Assembly (NCBI GenBank): GCA_021816935.1
Contig: JAKAWR010000005.1
Span: 121,817 to 185,816 of the forward strand
Length of the DNA: 64,000 nucleotides
Origin: Actinomycetes bacterium
GTDB lineage: Bacteria; Actinomycetota; Acidimicrobiia; Acidimicrobiales; JAMCPL01
Direction: 5' to 3'
Shown here one piece after another: positions 17,808 to 26,346 of this stretch. Position 1 is the first letter of the stretch; each line of letters starts with the position of its first letter. Made by a program: the position numbers and the translations under genes. Below the pieces are notes generated by a model. The model saw nothing but the letters and a program-made list of their open reading frames with translations, was not told where the DNA came from and made no database searches.

Positions 17808-20246
17808 ATGAGACGGATATTCGGGGCTACGGGGCGTTTTGCGGTCCGCTGGCGATGGCTGATTGTGGCCGTGTGGGTCATCGGGGCGGTGGCAGCAGTC
17901 AAGGGCCTGCCGTCCCTTTCGAGCGTGGCGCAGGGCAATAACACCGTACTACTGCCGGCGAACTCCCCTTCGATGCAGGCGCAGCGGCTTGCGGCACCTC
18001 TTCAGGGCGACCATCTCGTACCCGTGACGGTCATTGCGGTGCGAAAGGGGAAGCCGCTTTCGGCTACCGACGATGCCGCCCTTGCGACCATGGCAGCCAA
18101 GCTGAAAGCCGTCCCCGGTGTCGCGCGCCTTGTACCGCTTGGCCTCTCGTCCGATCGGGAGGCGGCATTGGTGGACCTTGGGACGAACGTCTCCATGTTC
18201 GACAATCAGGGCCAGAAGACGCTTATCAACCGCCTGGAGGCAGCAATCTCCGCGGCCAGGCTCCCAACCGGGCTTCATGCGTATGTCACGGGCCAAATCG
18301 CGACGGGCGTCGCCAATGACAATGCCAACCGCCATGTCCAGGGCAGGATTCAGAGCCTGTCGATGCTGTTCATCCTGGTTCTTCTCCTGCTCGTGTTCCG
18401 CTCGCTCCTTGCCCCCGTGCTGACCCTCCTACCCGCGGGCCTTGTTGCCGCGACAGCCGGCCCCATAGTTGCCGAAGCAGCCAAAGCGGGGTTGCCCGTC
18501 TCCGCGATGACGCAGTTCATGATGATCGTTATCGTGCTTGGAGCAGGGACGGATTACGGCCTGTTCCTTGTGTTCAGGGTGCGTGAGGAGTTGCAGGGGG
18601 GCCTCGACAAACATGCGGCAGTTGTCAGGGCAGTCGAGCGGGTTGGCGAGTCGATCACCTTCTCAGCGGCAACCGTTATTGCCGCCTTCCTATCGCTGCT
18701 GGCCGCCACCTTCGGTGTGTACCAGAGCCTCGGGCCTTCTCTTGCAATCGCCATCGCACTGATGCTGCTGGCGGGGCTGACGTTGACTCCTGCACTTCTT
18801 GCCATCTTCGGGCGCGCTGCCTTCTGGCCCTCCCGCAAGGCGGCTTCGCTGGAGTCACCGGGAGCCTGGGGTAAGGTTGCCGGCTCGGTGGTACGCCGTC
18901 CCGTGTTGACGCTTGTCGTCGGAGTGGTTGTCCTCGGGGGGATTGCCCTGGCGTCGCTGAGCAACCGGCCTGCCGGCTTCGGTGGGGAGGTGAGCGCTCC
19001 CGCAGGGTCGCAAGCCGCCCTCGGACAGGCTGCACTGATCGCCCACTACCCCGCCGCCGCCGCCAATCCCACGAATCTCGTCATGCGTTTTCCAGGATCG
19101 GTGTGGTCGGATCCGGAGTCCATCGCCCGGGCGCAGGCGAGTCTCGAAGGTTCACACCTCTTTCGCTCTCTCCTGGGCCCGCTGGACCCGAACGGGGCCC
19201 GTCTCGCACCCGGCGAGCTGTCGACTCTTCACACCGAGCTCGGTCCCGCGCTGAGGCTGGGGCCCTTGCCCCCCGCCGGGATTAGTGTTAGCAGCTCTCA
19301 GTACAATGCCTACCGGGCGACCGCCGAGCTAGTGAGCACTGACGGGCGAACTATCCAGTTCGAGGCGACGCTTCGTGCCGGTTCTCCTACTTCTACTCCG
19401 GCACTCCAGGCGGTTCCGGCCGTACGGGCAGCGCTTGGTCGAGCCGGCGCGGCGGCGGGAGCTGTCGCTACCGGTGTGGGTGGCGAATCCGCCGGCTTTT
19501 ACGACGTTTCCAACGTGTCCAATCACGACCTGCTCCATGTCGTGCCCCTAGCGATTATCGCGATCGCCCTGCTGCTCGGCTTGGTAATGAGAAGTCTCGT
19601 CGCGCCCTGGTACCTGGTTGCCAGTGTGGCCCTGTCTTACGCGTCCGCTCTGGGAGTGGCGGTGCTCGTTTTCGTCGACATCGGTGGAGCGGGAGGCCTG
19701 ACGTTCATCCTGCCGTTCCTGCTGTTCCTGTTCCTTCTCGCGCTCGGCGAGGACTACAACATCCTGGTGCTCACCCGCATCCGTGAGGAAGCCCGTAGAG
19801 TCCCGCTGGCAGACGCCGTCCGTCAGGCGGTCGGCGTGAGTGGAACTACGGTGACGTCTGCAGGCCTCGTCCTGGCCGGGACGTTCACGGTTCTCGCCAT
19901 CGCGGGTGGAGCCGCGTCAGGTGGCTCGGAGATCCGCGACATCGGTTTCGGGCTCGCTATCGGGATCCTCATGGATACCTTTATCGTCAGGACGTTGCTT
20001 GTTCCGTCCGCGTGCGTCTTGCTGGGGCGGTGGAACTGGTGGCCATCCGGGCTCTTCCACCGTACGTTCGAGCAGACTGGCGATGGCCTGGGTCGAAGCC
20101 ATGGCGAGGGCGAGGTGACTCCAGGCGGCGGTCCCGGTGGGCCCGGCGAGGACGAGCATGATGGCGGGAACGGTGAGGACGGGCATGATGGTGAGGCCGG
20201 GGGCAGGGAAGCCAGGGACGGCCGGGTGGCGGTCCTGGACGCCTGA
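17808..20246 (+). CDS. MMPL/RND family membrane transporter
   Basis: About 812 residues, an RND-superfamily exporter of the MmpL type, which in actinobacteria exports lipids, glycolipids or siderophores. Two halves each have one N-terminal helix, an extracytoplasmic domain and a cluster of helices; the proton-relay helices carry GTDYGLF (near 247) and GEDYNIL (near 648). Start ATG 17808 (MRRIFGATGRF) looks better than 17769. The last ~60 residues are Gly/Glu/Asp-rich low complexity, and their DNA overlaps a possible upstream start of pafB. Substrate unknown. Confidence 0.9.
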   Translation: MRRIFGATGRFAVRWRWLIVAVWVIGAVAAVKGLPSLSSVAQGNNTVLLPANSPSMQAQRLAAPLQGDHLVPVTVIAVRKGKPLSATDDAALATMAAKLKAVPGVARLVPLGLSSDREAALVDLGTNVSMFDNQGQKTLINRLEAAISAARLPTGLHAYVTGQIATGVANDNANRHVQGRIQSLSMLFILVLLLLVFRSLLAPVLTLLPAGLVAATAGPIVAEAAKAGLPVSAMTQFMMIVIVLGAGTDYGLFLVFRVREELQGGLDKHAAVVRAVERVGESITFSAATVIAAFLSLLAATFGVYQSLGPSLAIAIALMLLAGLTLTPALLAIFGRAAFWPSRKAASLESPGAWGKVAGSVVRRPVLTLVVGVVVLGGIALASLSNRPAGFGGEVSAPAGSQAALGQAALIAHYPAAAANPTNLVMRFPGSVWSDPESIARAQASLEGSHLFRSLLGPLDPNGARLAPGELSTLHTELGPALRLGPLPPAGISVSSSQYNAYRATAELVSTDGRTIQFEATLRAGSPTSTPALQAVPAVRAALGRAGAAAGAVATGVGGESAGFYDVSNVSNHDLLHVVPLAIIAIALLLGLVMRSLVAPWYLVASVALSYASALGVAVLVFVDIGGAGGLTFILPFLLFLFLLALGEDYNILVLTRIREEARRVPLADAVRQAVGVSGTTVTSAGLVLAGTFTVLAIAGGAASGGSEIRDIGFGLAIGILMDTFIVRTLLVPSACVLLGRWNWWPSGLFHRTFEQTGDGLGRSHGEGEVTPGGGPGGPGEDEHDGGNGEDGHDGEAGGREARDGRVAVLDA

Positions 20247-20265
20247 ACGAGAGCTGGCAGAGGCG

Positions 20266-21405
20266 GTGGCAGGGGAATCCGTAGATCGTCTGGAAAGATT
20301 GACCGACCTGGTGCTTCTCCTGCTCAGCACGAGGCGCCTTGTGAGCATCCGGGAGATCGTCGAGCAGGTACCCGGATACCCGGACTCGCCGGAGGGAGCC
20401 AGGCAGGCTTTCGAGAAGGACAAAGATGTCCTGAGGGGCGAAGGGATCGTCATTACGGGCGGGTACCTCCCGGATGATCCATCTGGCTACGGGTACCGCA
20501 TCAAGCCGGATGACTATTACCTTCCCGATATCGACCTATCGCAAGCAGAGGCTAGCGCCCTCAACCTGGTAGCTGCCCTTGCGGGTGTCGGGACGTTGCC
20601 CACTGTTGGGGCTCGCGGCCCCTCAGCAGCGGCGTGGCAGGCTGCCGGAACTTATCTGAATCTGGGGATATCCGAGAACCTGGAAGCGGCGTACTCGGCC
20701 ATGTCGGTGCATGGCGTGCTCACATTCGGCTATTCGGGAAGACCGAGGAGGGTGCTCCCTGCGCTTGCCCGGTTCAGGTGGGGTAGATGGTATCTCGTCA
20801 GTTGGGACCTTGACGCCGGTGAGCCCCGGACCTTCAGGATGGACCGAATAGAAGGTCGCGCGTGCTCCGGTGCTCCGCCGATAGCGCGGGACCGATCGCG
20901 CTACGATACGCTACTGAAGAGCTTCGATGCCGCGGCGCAGTTACCCGTCGAACTATTCGAGCTGGGAGGCGATGAGCGGATCGAAGTGCGCGTGCTCGTG
21001 GACTTCCCATTGGCTGGCGCCTTGGAGGCCGACCTCGGCCCCGCGCGGGTCGTCGAGCGCCGCGACGGGGGACTTGTCTTCTCGGTGCAGGCGGTCAACG
21101 TGGAGGCCATATACGACTGGGTGTTGTCGCTCGGCGACAAGACTGAGCTGTTGGGCCCTGCGGAGGTACGAGCCGGTCTTGTTGACCGGTTGCGGGGTCT
21201 TGCGGGCATGCCGGACCAGGCTCCGCCCGTCCAGGGGGCTGCTGTCCAGGGAGAGCCCGTCTGGAGGGATCTCGTCCAGGGAGAGACGGAGGATCGGCTG
21301 GCTGCCCGGCAGCTACCGGGAATGCCCGAGCCGGGGAGTGTCGCGCCAGGTCGGGGAGCGCCAGGTTGTCGAGCGCCAGGCGGGGGACACGGGGGTGTCT
21401 CGTGA
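20266..21405 (+). CDS. pafB: WYL-domain transcriptional regulator PafB
   Basis: N-terminal helix-turn-helix (ERLTDLVLLLLSTRRLVSIREIVEQV), then a WYL domain (RFRWGRWYLVSWDLDAGEPRTFRMDRIE) and a WCX region. PafB pairs with PafC to activate the LexA-independent DNA-damage response in mycobacteria. Start GTG 20266 is inferred from homology; an open frame reaches 20137 inside the transporter gene. The C-terminus ends in a low-complexity tail (VQGAAVQGEPVWRDLVQGE). It overlaps pafC by 4 bp (GTGA). No proteasome genes are adjacent, unlike many actinobacteria. Confidence 0.87.
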   Translation: MAGESVDRLERLTDLVLLLLSTRRLVSIREIVEQVPGYPDSPEGARQAFEKDKDVLRGEGIVITGGYLPDDPSGYGYRIKPDDYYLPDIDLSQAEASALNLVAALAGVGTLPTVGARGPSAAAWQAAGTYLNLGISENLEAAYSAMSVHGVLTFGYSGRPRRVLPALARFRWGRWYLVSWDLDAGEPRTFRMDRIEGRACSGAPPIARDRSRYDTLLKSFDAAAQLPVELFELGGDERIEVRVLVDFPLAGALEADLGPARVVERRDGGLVFSVQAVNVEAIYDWVLSLGDKTELLGPAEVRAGLVDRLRGLAGMPDQAPPVQGAAVQGEPVWRDLVQGETEDRLAARQLPGMPEPGSVAPGRGAPGCRAPGGGHGGVS

Positions 21406-22373
21406 GTCCTCGGGAGAATGCCGGGAAGCGATTGACGCGGCTTTTCGCGGTGCTGATGCTGCTTGCGGAGCGGCGCACGATCAGCTTGGAGGAATTGGCG
21501 TCAACGTTCGAGTTGGACGCGGAGAAGGTCGTCTCGGAGCTGGAGCTGGCAGCATGCTGTGGACTCCCGCCATTTACGCCCGATGTGCTCATGGAGGTCA
21601 GCGTTTCCGGTGACTCTGTCACTGCCCAGCTTGATCCGGCCTTGGCGCGTCCGAGAAGGTTGTCGCCGCAGGCGGTCCTCGATCTCGTCGCGACCGCAAA
21701 AGCCATGCTTGGGATGATCGGGGGTGACGGCGCCGAGGCTCTCGAGAGCGGCATCGCCAAGGTGGAAGCTGCCTTCGGGGAGCGTTACGGTTCGGTCGAA
21801 GTCGATGTCGAGCGCCTGCCCGGGACCCTCGGCAAGCTGAACGATGCGGTGTCGCGCGGCCGTCAGGTCACCATCAACTACTATTCCCACTCGAAGGGCA
21901 CTGCGAGCGTCCGCAATGTCGATCCCGTTGCGGTGGCTTCGATTGGGGGGCGGTGGTACCTGGACGCGTATTGCCACGTTTCCGGAGCACCGCGCCGGTT
22001 TCGCGTGTCGAGGATACTCTCGGCCGGAGTGGAAGAGACGCGGTGTTGCAAGGGACTGCATGGCTTGACGCCGGGCGTTCCGCTGGATCCACAAAGGGAA
22101 TTCCTGGGGTCGCAAGATGGTCTCATGGTGACCCTGCGCTTTGCCGGCGAAGGCGCTGCCGAGCGCGTGCGAGCGCTCAGGGACACGCTGTACTTGGAGT
22201 CGGTCGAGGAAGCGGGAGACGGAACGGTGACCGTGCGTTTACCCGTGGCCGGTCGCCCGTTCCTCGAGAGGCTGCTCTTGCGCCTGGGAGCGTCGGTGTC
22301 GGTTGTGGAGCCTCCCGAGTGGCGCTCCGCAGGTGCGGAAGCCGCCCGGCACCTCCTCCAACGCTACGCCTGA
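21402..22373 (+). CDS. pafC: WYL-domain transcriptional regulator PafC
   Basis: Partner of PafB, 323 residues from GTG 21402 in a GTGA overlap. The HTH region (LFAVLMLLAERRTISLEELASTF) is followed by a WYL domain (VTINYYSHSKGTASVRNVDPVAV, GGRWYLDAYCHVSGAPRRFRVSRI) and a C-terminal WCX-like part. Tandem WYL genes with this coupling are characteristic of actinobacterial pafBC. The WYL domain is thought to sense single-stranded DNA during damage. The gene is convergent with the coiled-coil gene; a hairpin at 22467-22483 separates them. Confidence 0.88.
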   Translation: MSPRENAGKRLTRLFAVLMLLAERRTISLEELASTFELDAEKVVSELELAACCGLPPFTPDVLMEVSVSGDSVTAQLDPALARPRRLSPQAVLDLVATAKAMLGMIGGDGAEALESGIAKVEAAFGERYGSVEVDVERLPGTLGKLNDAVSRGRQVTINYYSHSKGTASVRNVDPVAVASIGGRWYLDAYCHVSGAPRRFRVSRILSAGVEETRCCKGLHGLTPGVPLDPQREFLGSQDGLMVTLRFAGEGAAERVRALRDTLYLESVEEAGDGTVTVRLPVAGRPFLERLLLRLGASVSVVEPPEWRSAGAEAARHLLQRYA

Positions 22374-22466
22374 TACGGCATCAGCGCCCGGCCGGTCACG
22401 GGCAACCTCTGCGAGTCGCGTCCGCGGGCGTCAGCCGGGAACGCGGTAAGACCGGATGCTGTGATG

Positions 22467-22483
22467 GCCGGGCCATGCCCGGC
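22467..22483. terminator. GC hairpin between convergent genes
   Basis: GCCGGGC-CAT-GCCCGGC, a perfect 7-bp stem with a 3-nt loop, sits at the junction of pafC and the convergent coiled-coil gene. It has no T-run, so it is a weak candidate for a bidirectional terminator. Confidence 0.4.
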
Positions 22484-22884
22484 TACGGGTGACGGCTTTC
22501 CTCGATCCGCCCAAGCTCGCTCCTGAGGGTTGCCACCTCCAGAAAAAGGTGATCGACGCGGGCGTTCATCTTGTCGATACGCTCGGTATTGGCGTCCACC
22601 TTCCCTTCCAGCCTGACGATCTCCCTCCGCACCTCGCCGAACTCGGCGCGCATCTCCTCCCGCAACTTCCCTTCCAGCCTGACGATCTCCCTCCGCACCT
22701 CGCCGAACTCGGCGCGCATCTCCTCCCGCAGCCCTCCGATCTCGGCGCGCATCTCCTCCCGCAACCCTCCGATCTCGGCGCGCATCTCCTCCCGCAGCCC
22801 TCCTACGGACTTGAACGCGAGGCCGAGCGCGAAAAACGCACATGCGCCCAAGATCGATATTGCCGTCCAGGTAACGCCCACCAT
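22483..22884 (-). CDS. Membrane-anchored hendecad-repeat coiled-coil protein
   Basis: 133 residues: one N-terminal transmembrane segment (WTAISILGACAFFALGLAF) followed by an uninterrupted charged coiled coil. The coil begins with three 11-residue units (GGLREEMRAEI) and continues with two copies of a 22-residue unit (GEVRREIVRLEGKLREEMRAEF). Eleven-residue periodicity points to a right-handed or nearly straight coil rather than a heptad coil. The C-terminal part (VDANTERIDKMNARVDHLFLEV) returns to heptads. I do not recognise a named family. ATG 22884. Confidence 0.75.
   Translation of the reverse strand: MVGVTWTAISILGACAFFALGLAFKSVGGLREEMRAEIGGLREEMRAEIGGLREEMRAEFGEVRREIVRLEGKLREEMRAEFGEVRREIVRLEGKVDANTERIDKMNARVDHLFLEVATLRSELGRIEESRHP
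22600..22818 (-). repeat. Tandem 66-bp and 33-bp coding repeats
   Basis: A 66-bp unit is duplicated with a single change (22600-22665 and 22666-22731), followed by about three 33-bp units up to ~22818. They encode the hendecad coil, and their near identity indicates recent slippage-type expansion. Confidence 0.85.
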
Positions 22885-22921
22885 CTCAGTTCATACTCCT
22901 CTCTTCAATCATACGCCTTCG

Positions 22922-22984
22922 CTGTTGCCTGCTACTCAGGGGGCCAAGTAACGGGAACGGCAACAGGCCGATACATAGAGTATC
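22922..22984. promoter_or_regulatory. Inverted repeats upstream of the relaxase gene
   Basis: An 8-bp inverted repeat (CTGTTGCC at 22922-22929, GGCAACAG at 22959-22966) is followed by GATAC-N5-GTATC (22970-22984) in relatively AT-rich sequence, 45 bp before the relaxase start. It could be an operator, promoter or relic of an origin of transfer. Confidence 0.35.
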
Positions 22985-23028
22985 ATGAAACAGCATGACA
23001 CATTATCAACAGACATGGGGGCGTTGAG

Positions 23029-24771
23029 ATGTTGCTGGTCTCAAAAATCAGCGCGGGACGCGCCGATTACTACCTGTTTCCGGCAGGGGCACTCGGGGGC
23101 AGGCAGACCGAGCCGGACGGAAGGTGGGCTGGCCGGGCGGCGCGGGAGTTGGGATTATCGGGGGTGGTTGGCGGAGAGGAGTTGATCGGGGTCCTCGAAG
23201 GACGCCATGTCGCAGACGGCCTGCCGTTGACACCCAACCGATCCAGGGTCAGGGTAGCGGCGTTCGACCTCACCTTCTCAGCTCCGAAGTCCGTGAGCCT
23301 GCTGTTCGGGTTGTCCGAGCGGCCTATCGCGGACGAGGTGGTTGCAAGCCACGACCAGGCGGTCGCCAGCGTGCTCACCTACCTGGAAGATCACGTAATC
23401 GCTGTCAGGCGTACCGGTCGGGACGGTTACCGGTATGTCCTCCCGAGTAGCGGCGGGGTAGTGGCCAGCTTCATGCATTCGACGTCCCGTGCCCTTGACC
23501 CGCATCTTCACACTCACCTGCTGGTGGCCAACCTGGGTCGGGAAGGTGGCGGTGCTGACAAGGCCTGGACGGCTCTCGACGGCCGGGGTATCTACGCTCA
23601 CCGCGCCGCGGCGGATGCTCTTTACCACTCGATCCTTCGTTGCGAGATGGGATCGCGCCTGGGGGTGTCATGGGAGATGCCCGTGAATGGTCGAGCGGAT
23701 CTGACCGGTTTCGACCGGGAGGCCATCCGGGAGTTCTCGAGGAGATCGGCAGAGATTGCCGAACACCTGGAGAACCGCGGTCTTGATCGAGCGCCGACGC
23801 GGCGCGCCCGCCAGGTAGCGGCTTCGGCTACCAGGCGGGAGAAGGACCCTGGTGTCTCTGTAGGGGATCTCGTGTTGGATTGGCAGCGGCGCGCGCTCGC
23901 CACGGGACTCACACCGGCGTCGGTCGAAAGAGTGATCGACCGCGCGAGGGTCCCGAGAGCCGATCGCTCACGCGGTGCCGAGACGCATCGTGAGCAGAGT
24001 GAAGCAGCACAGGCGCAGGTCCCTGTGCCTCGGTTGGTTCTTTACGCGCTGGAGGAGAGGGACAAGACTTTCACGCGAAGAGATGTGGTCAGAGCAGCGT
24101 GTAGCCTGGCCCGGCCGGGCCTGCCTCTCCCGGCCGCGGAGCGCATGGCGGATGCGGTTATGAGAGCGGCTCTGGAAAGGGCCCGGATCGACCACCAGCC
24201 CGGTAGGGAGCGGGATCCGGCTACGAACCAGTCCATGTCGCCGCCGGCCACTACGGGCGTGCGAGCCCGAGTGGGCGTTGCGGAGCCGAGGATGGCCCCA
24301 CCGGTTCTCATCGGATTGGAAGTGGACACCTGGCACATGCCCGCCCCGCTCGTACGCCCGACGAACGAGATGGAACCGCGACCGCCTGATTGCCCGGGAG
24401 ACCGGGTTCGCGACGCCATCGGGGACCGACCGAAATCGCCAAGGGCGGTTGCCTGCTGGGAGCGGGCGGAGAAGGCTTTGCGGTCCTATGAGGAGAGGTG
24501 GGAGACGCCTGCGGCGCCTACGGGGGCGGCAGCGCCTGCCGGCAGCCGTGACGGGCCGGGCGAAAGCCTCAGGGCCCGGGCCAACGCGGACACCTTCGGG
24601 GCCCGGATCGTAGAGGACGCGTCCATGGTTCGGATCGTAGGGGACACGCCGATAGCCCGGATTGCCGAGGAGCGGGAACTCGGCAACGTCGTCAGGCTGG
24701 CGCGGGTCGAACTCGGGCTGGTGAATGCCTTAGAGAGAGAACGCGGCCTCGACATCGGCCGCGGGCCCTGA
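23029..24771 (+). CDS. MobF/TrwC-type relaxase domain protein without helicase domain
   Basis: 580 residues. The TrwC relaxase core is present: N-terminal Tyr14-Tyr15 (SAGRADYYLF) as candidate nicking tyrosines, FDLTFSAPKSVSLLFGL, and the three-histidine metal site in DPHLHTHLL (His159, 161, 163). Relaxases of this class nick plasmid DNA at oriT. The usual C-terminal RecD-like helicase (Walker motifs, total >900 residues) is missing; after residue ~340 there is a partial helical region (VLYALEERDKTFTRRDVVRAA) and a disordered tail. No coupling protein or other transfer gene is near, so this is probably a stranded remnant or a relaxase-derived host protein. Confidence 0.85.
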   Translation: MLLVSKISAGRADYYLFPAGALGGRQTEPDGRWAGRAARELGLSGVVGGEELIGVLEGRHVADGLPLTPNRSRVRVAAFDLTFSAPKSVSLLFGLSERPIADEVVASHDQAVASVLTYLEDHVIAVRRTGRDGYRYVLPSSGGVVASFMHSTSRALDPHLHTHLLVANLGREGGGADKAWTALDGRGIYAHRAAADALYHSILRCEMGSRLGVSWEMPVNGRADLTGFDREAIREFSRRSAEIAEHLENRGLDRAPTRRARQVAASATRREKDPGVSVGDLVLDWQRRALATGLTPASVERVIDRARVPRADRSRGAETHREQSEAAQAQVPVPRLVLYALEERDKTFTRRDVVRAACSLARPGLPLPAAERMADAVMRAALERARIDHQPGRERDPATNQSMSPPATTGVRARVGVAEPRMAPPVLIGLEVDTWHMPAPLVRPTNEMEPRPPDCPGDRVRDAIGDRPKSPRAVACWERAEKALRSYEERWETPAAPTGAAAPAGSRDGPGESLRARANADTFGARIVEDASMVRIVGDTPIARIAEERELGNVVRLARVELGLVNALERERGLDIGRGP

Positions 24772-24823
24772 GAGCCTCAGAGGGTCGGGGGCGGGACGCT
24801 CGGGACGGCCGAGGCTCTCAGGG
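24766..24823. terminator. 13-bp inverted repeat after the relaxase gene (terminator or element relic)
   Basis: CCCTGAGAGCCTC (24766-24778) is the exact complement of GAGGCTCTCAGGG (24811-24823), with a 32-nt loop. It lies between two convergent genes, as a terminator would. The left arm contains AGAGCCTCAG, identical to the outer end of the palindromic elements at 33591 and 60746, so it may be a decayed short copy. Confidence 0.5.
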
Positions 24824-25303
24824 CTCGGGAAGGAGCGGGCCTGCGTCAGGGAAACCCTGGCGTACCCCCATGCCTGCTCGCCTGGTGAGCTGCTCGGGTT
24901 CGTAGAGCATCCAGTATGCGTTCCGGGCGTGCTTCCGGGCGCGATCGGCGCAGACATGGGCCAGCACGTCGGGATCATCCGACTCGTTTTCGTGCACGAA
25001 AACTTCGAGTACATGTGTATTCGTCAGTATCTGTGCAAGGCCAATCGCCTGGGAGGCCTCGTGAGCGCACACCTGGTCCACCGGCGCGCCGCCGGCCATG
25101 CCGAGGGCGATGACGATCGCGCACCCGTGGTTCTCGATCATGCGCTTGCACTCGACGCCCAGATCCTTGAATCCGGGTACGGTCCGGTGAATGATCTCGA
25201 ACCTTGCGCCGAAGCCCTCGCACGACTGGAGCTCATCGATTGCTTCTGCCCCCATGTCGTAGCGGGCGAACATCGTATCGATGACGCCGATCTTGTCTGT
25301 CAA
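24818..25303 (-). CDS. ribC: Archaeal-type riboflavin synthase
   Basis: Catalyses dismutation of two 6,7-dimethyl-8-ribityllumazine molecules to riboflavin. The 161-residue protein matches the archaeal RibC family throughout: KIGVIDTMFARYDMGAEAID, TVPGFKDLGVECKRMIE, VIALGMAGG, DQVCAHEASQAIGLAQILTN, LEVFVHENE and the C-terminal RRAGMGVRQGFPDAGP. Ordinary bacterial RibE has two internal lumazine-binding repeats and is unrelated. Start is TTG 25303, overlapping the upstream TGA in a TTGA junction; a long frame to 25627 lies inside the SDR gene. Archaeal lumazine synthase is a distant paralogue, but the KDLGVECK and VCAHEAS motifs favour riboflavin synthase. Confidence 0.88.
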   Translation of the reverse strand: MTDKIGVIDTMFARYDMGAEAIDELQSCEGFGARFEIIHRTVPGFKDLGVECKRMIENHGCAIVIALGMAGGAPVDQVCAHEASQAIGLAQILTNTHVLEVFVHENESDDPDVLAHVCADRARKHARNAYWMLYEPEQLTRRAGMGVRQGFPDAGPLLPEP

Positions 25304-26337
25304 GTTCTTACTACGGCGGGCGAGTGGCGGAAGAACTGCTCGACATCCTGCTCGAAGGTGTAGCTGTTCTGCTCCCTGCCGATGTTGCGCCGGAGGCGGA
25401 CGGCTCTGATGAACTTGTGAACCGTGGCAGCCGTCGAGTAGAGGCATTCGAAGCCGGTCTGCTTTATGCGTGACGTGTCGATGCCCCGCCCGTACCGGAG
25501 GAGCTCGTCTAGTTCGGGTGCATACTTGATGAGGCCGAGGCGCACCAGTGTCGATGCGATCTGCGTGGTTCCGTATGCCGGCATGTAGAGCGGTTTTGTT
25601 CCGCAGATCGCCATTACCTCGCTCCACGGGATCTTGGCGTCACCCGCCAGGTTGTAAAGGCCCGGGATCCTGTTCTCGGTCAGGTGAAGCAGGCACCTGA
25701 CGACATCGGCCTCCTCCACGAACTGGACGAGAGGATCGAAGCCGAGGATTGCCGGGCAGAAGGTGCTTGCCAGGTTGTGGCTGTTGGTGGTCTGGATGTC
25801 GCCGCCCAGCACGTTGGCGCACCGGATCATGCTGACGACGGTTGCCGGGTTGTCCTCGGCAAAGTCCTGCACGAGACGCTCCACGTCCATGAGCGACCGT
25901 TCCAGCCTGAAGTGTGGCGGTTTGGATCTCGTGGACTCTTCCCTGAACCAGCAGGGATCGTTCTCCGTGGCACCGTAGACGATAGCGGACGACTTGACCG
26001 CCACCTGCCTTACTCGGCTGCCCGATTGTCCGCATGCGGCCAGCAGGTTCATGGTCCCGATAACGTTTGTTTCGTGGAGAGCCCTCGAGCTTGCCTGCGT
26101 CGAATTGGTCACCACGAAAGTATGCATGACCGTGTCCACCTGGGTGGCCTTCACGATCCGTGACAGGATGGAGTACGCCTGGTCGGACCTGACGAACTCC
26201 GCCCTTTCCAGCTGCAGCTGCGGCTCCTTCGTCCCCATCCCGAGGATCACGTCGAAATCGGAGTCGCGTTCGAGAGCCTGCGCCAAGCGCCCTCCCCAGA
26301 AGGTGTCGACACCCGTAACGAGTACACGCCTACCCAC
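25300..26337 (-). CDS. NAD-dependent epimerase/dehydratase family protein (extended SDR)
   Basis: 345 residues. The Rossmann motif VTGVDTFWGGRLA is a variant of GxxGxxG; AVKSSAIVYGAT and NLAGDAKIPWSEVM are typical of extended SDRs. The usual YxxxK is replaced by a less clear HFRLERSLMDVERL segment, as in the mycobacterial Rv0501 (galE2) group. The same gene order, SDR beside a PlsC-like acyltransferase, occurs in mycobacteria (Rv0501-Rv0502), but the role is not firmly known. It is 9 bp after the acyltransferase gene and coupled to ribC by a 4-bp overlap. Confidence 0.83.
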   Translation of the reverse strand: MGRRVLVTGVDTFWGGRLAQALERDSDFDVILGMGTKEPQLQLERAEFVRSDQAYSILSRIVKATQVDTVMHTFVVTNSTQASSRALHETNVIGTMNLLAACGQSGSRVRQVAVKSSAIVYGATENDPCWFREESTRSKPPHFRLERSLMDVERLVQDFAEDNPATVVSMIRCANVLGGDIQTTNSHNLASTFCPAILGFDPLVQFVEEADVVRCLLHLTENRIPGLYNLAGDAKIPWSEVMAICGTKPLYMPAYGTTQIASTLVRLGLIKYAPELDELLRYGRGIDTSRIKQTGFECLYSTAATVHKFIRAVRLRRNIGREQNSYTFEQDVEQFFRHSPAVVRT

Positions 26338-26346
26338 GGATCCGCC

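Noticed and set aside
22600..22818. CRISPR-like array
   Set aside because: The 33-bp and 66-bp repeats are contiguous with no unique spacers and encode a coiled coil.
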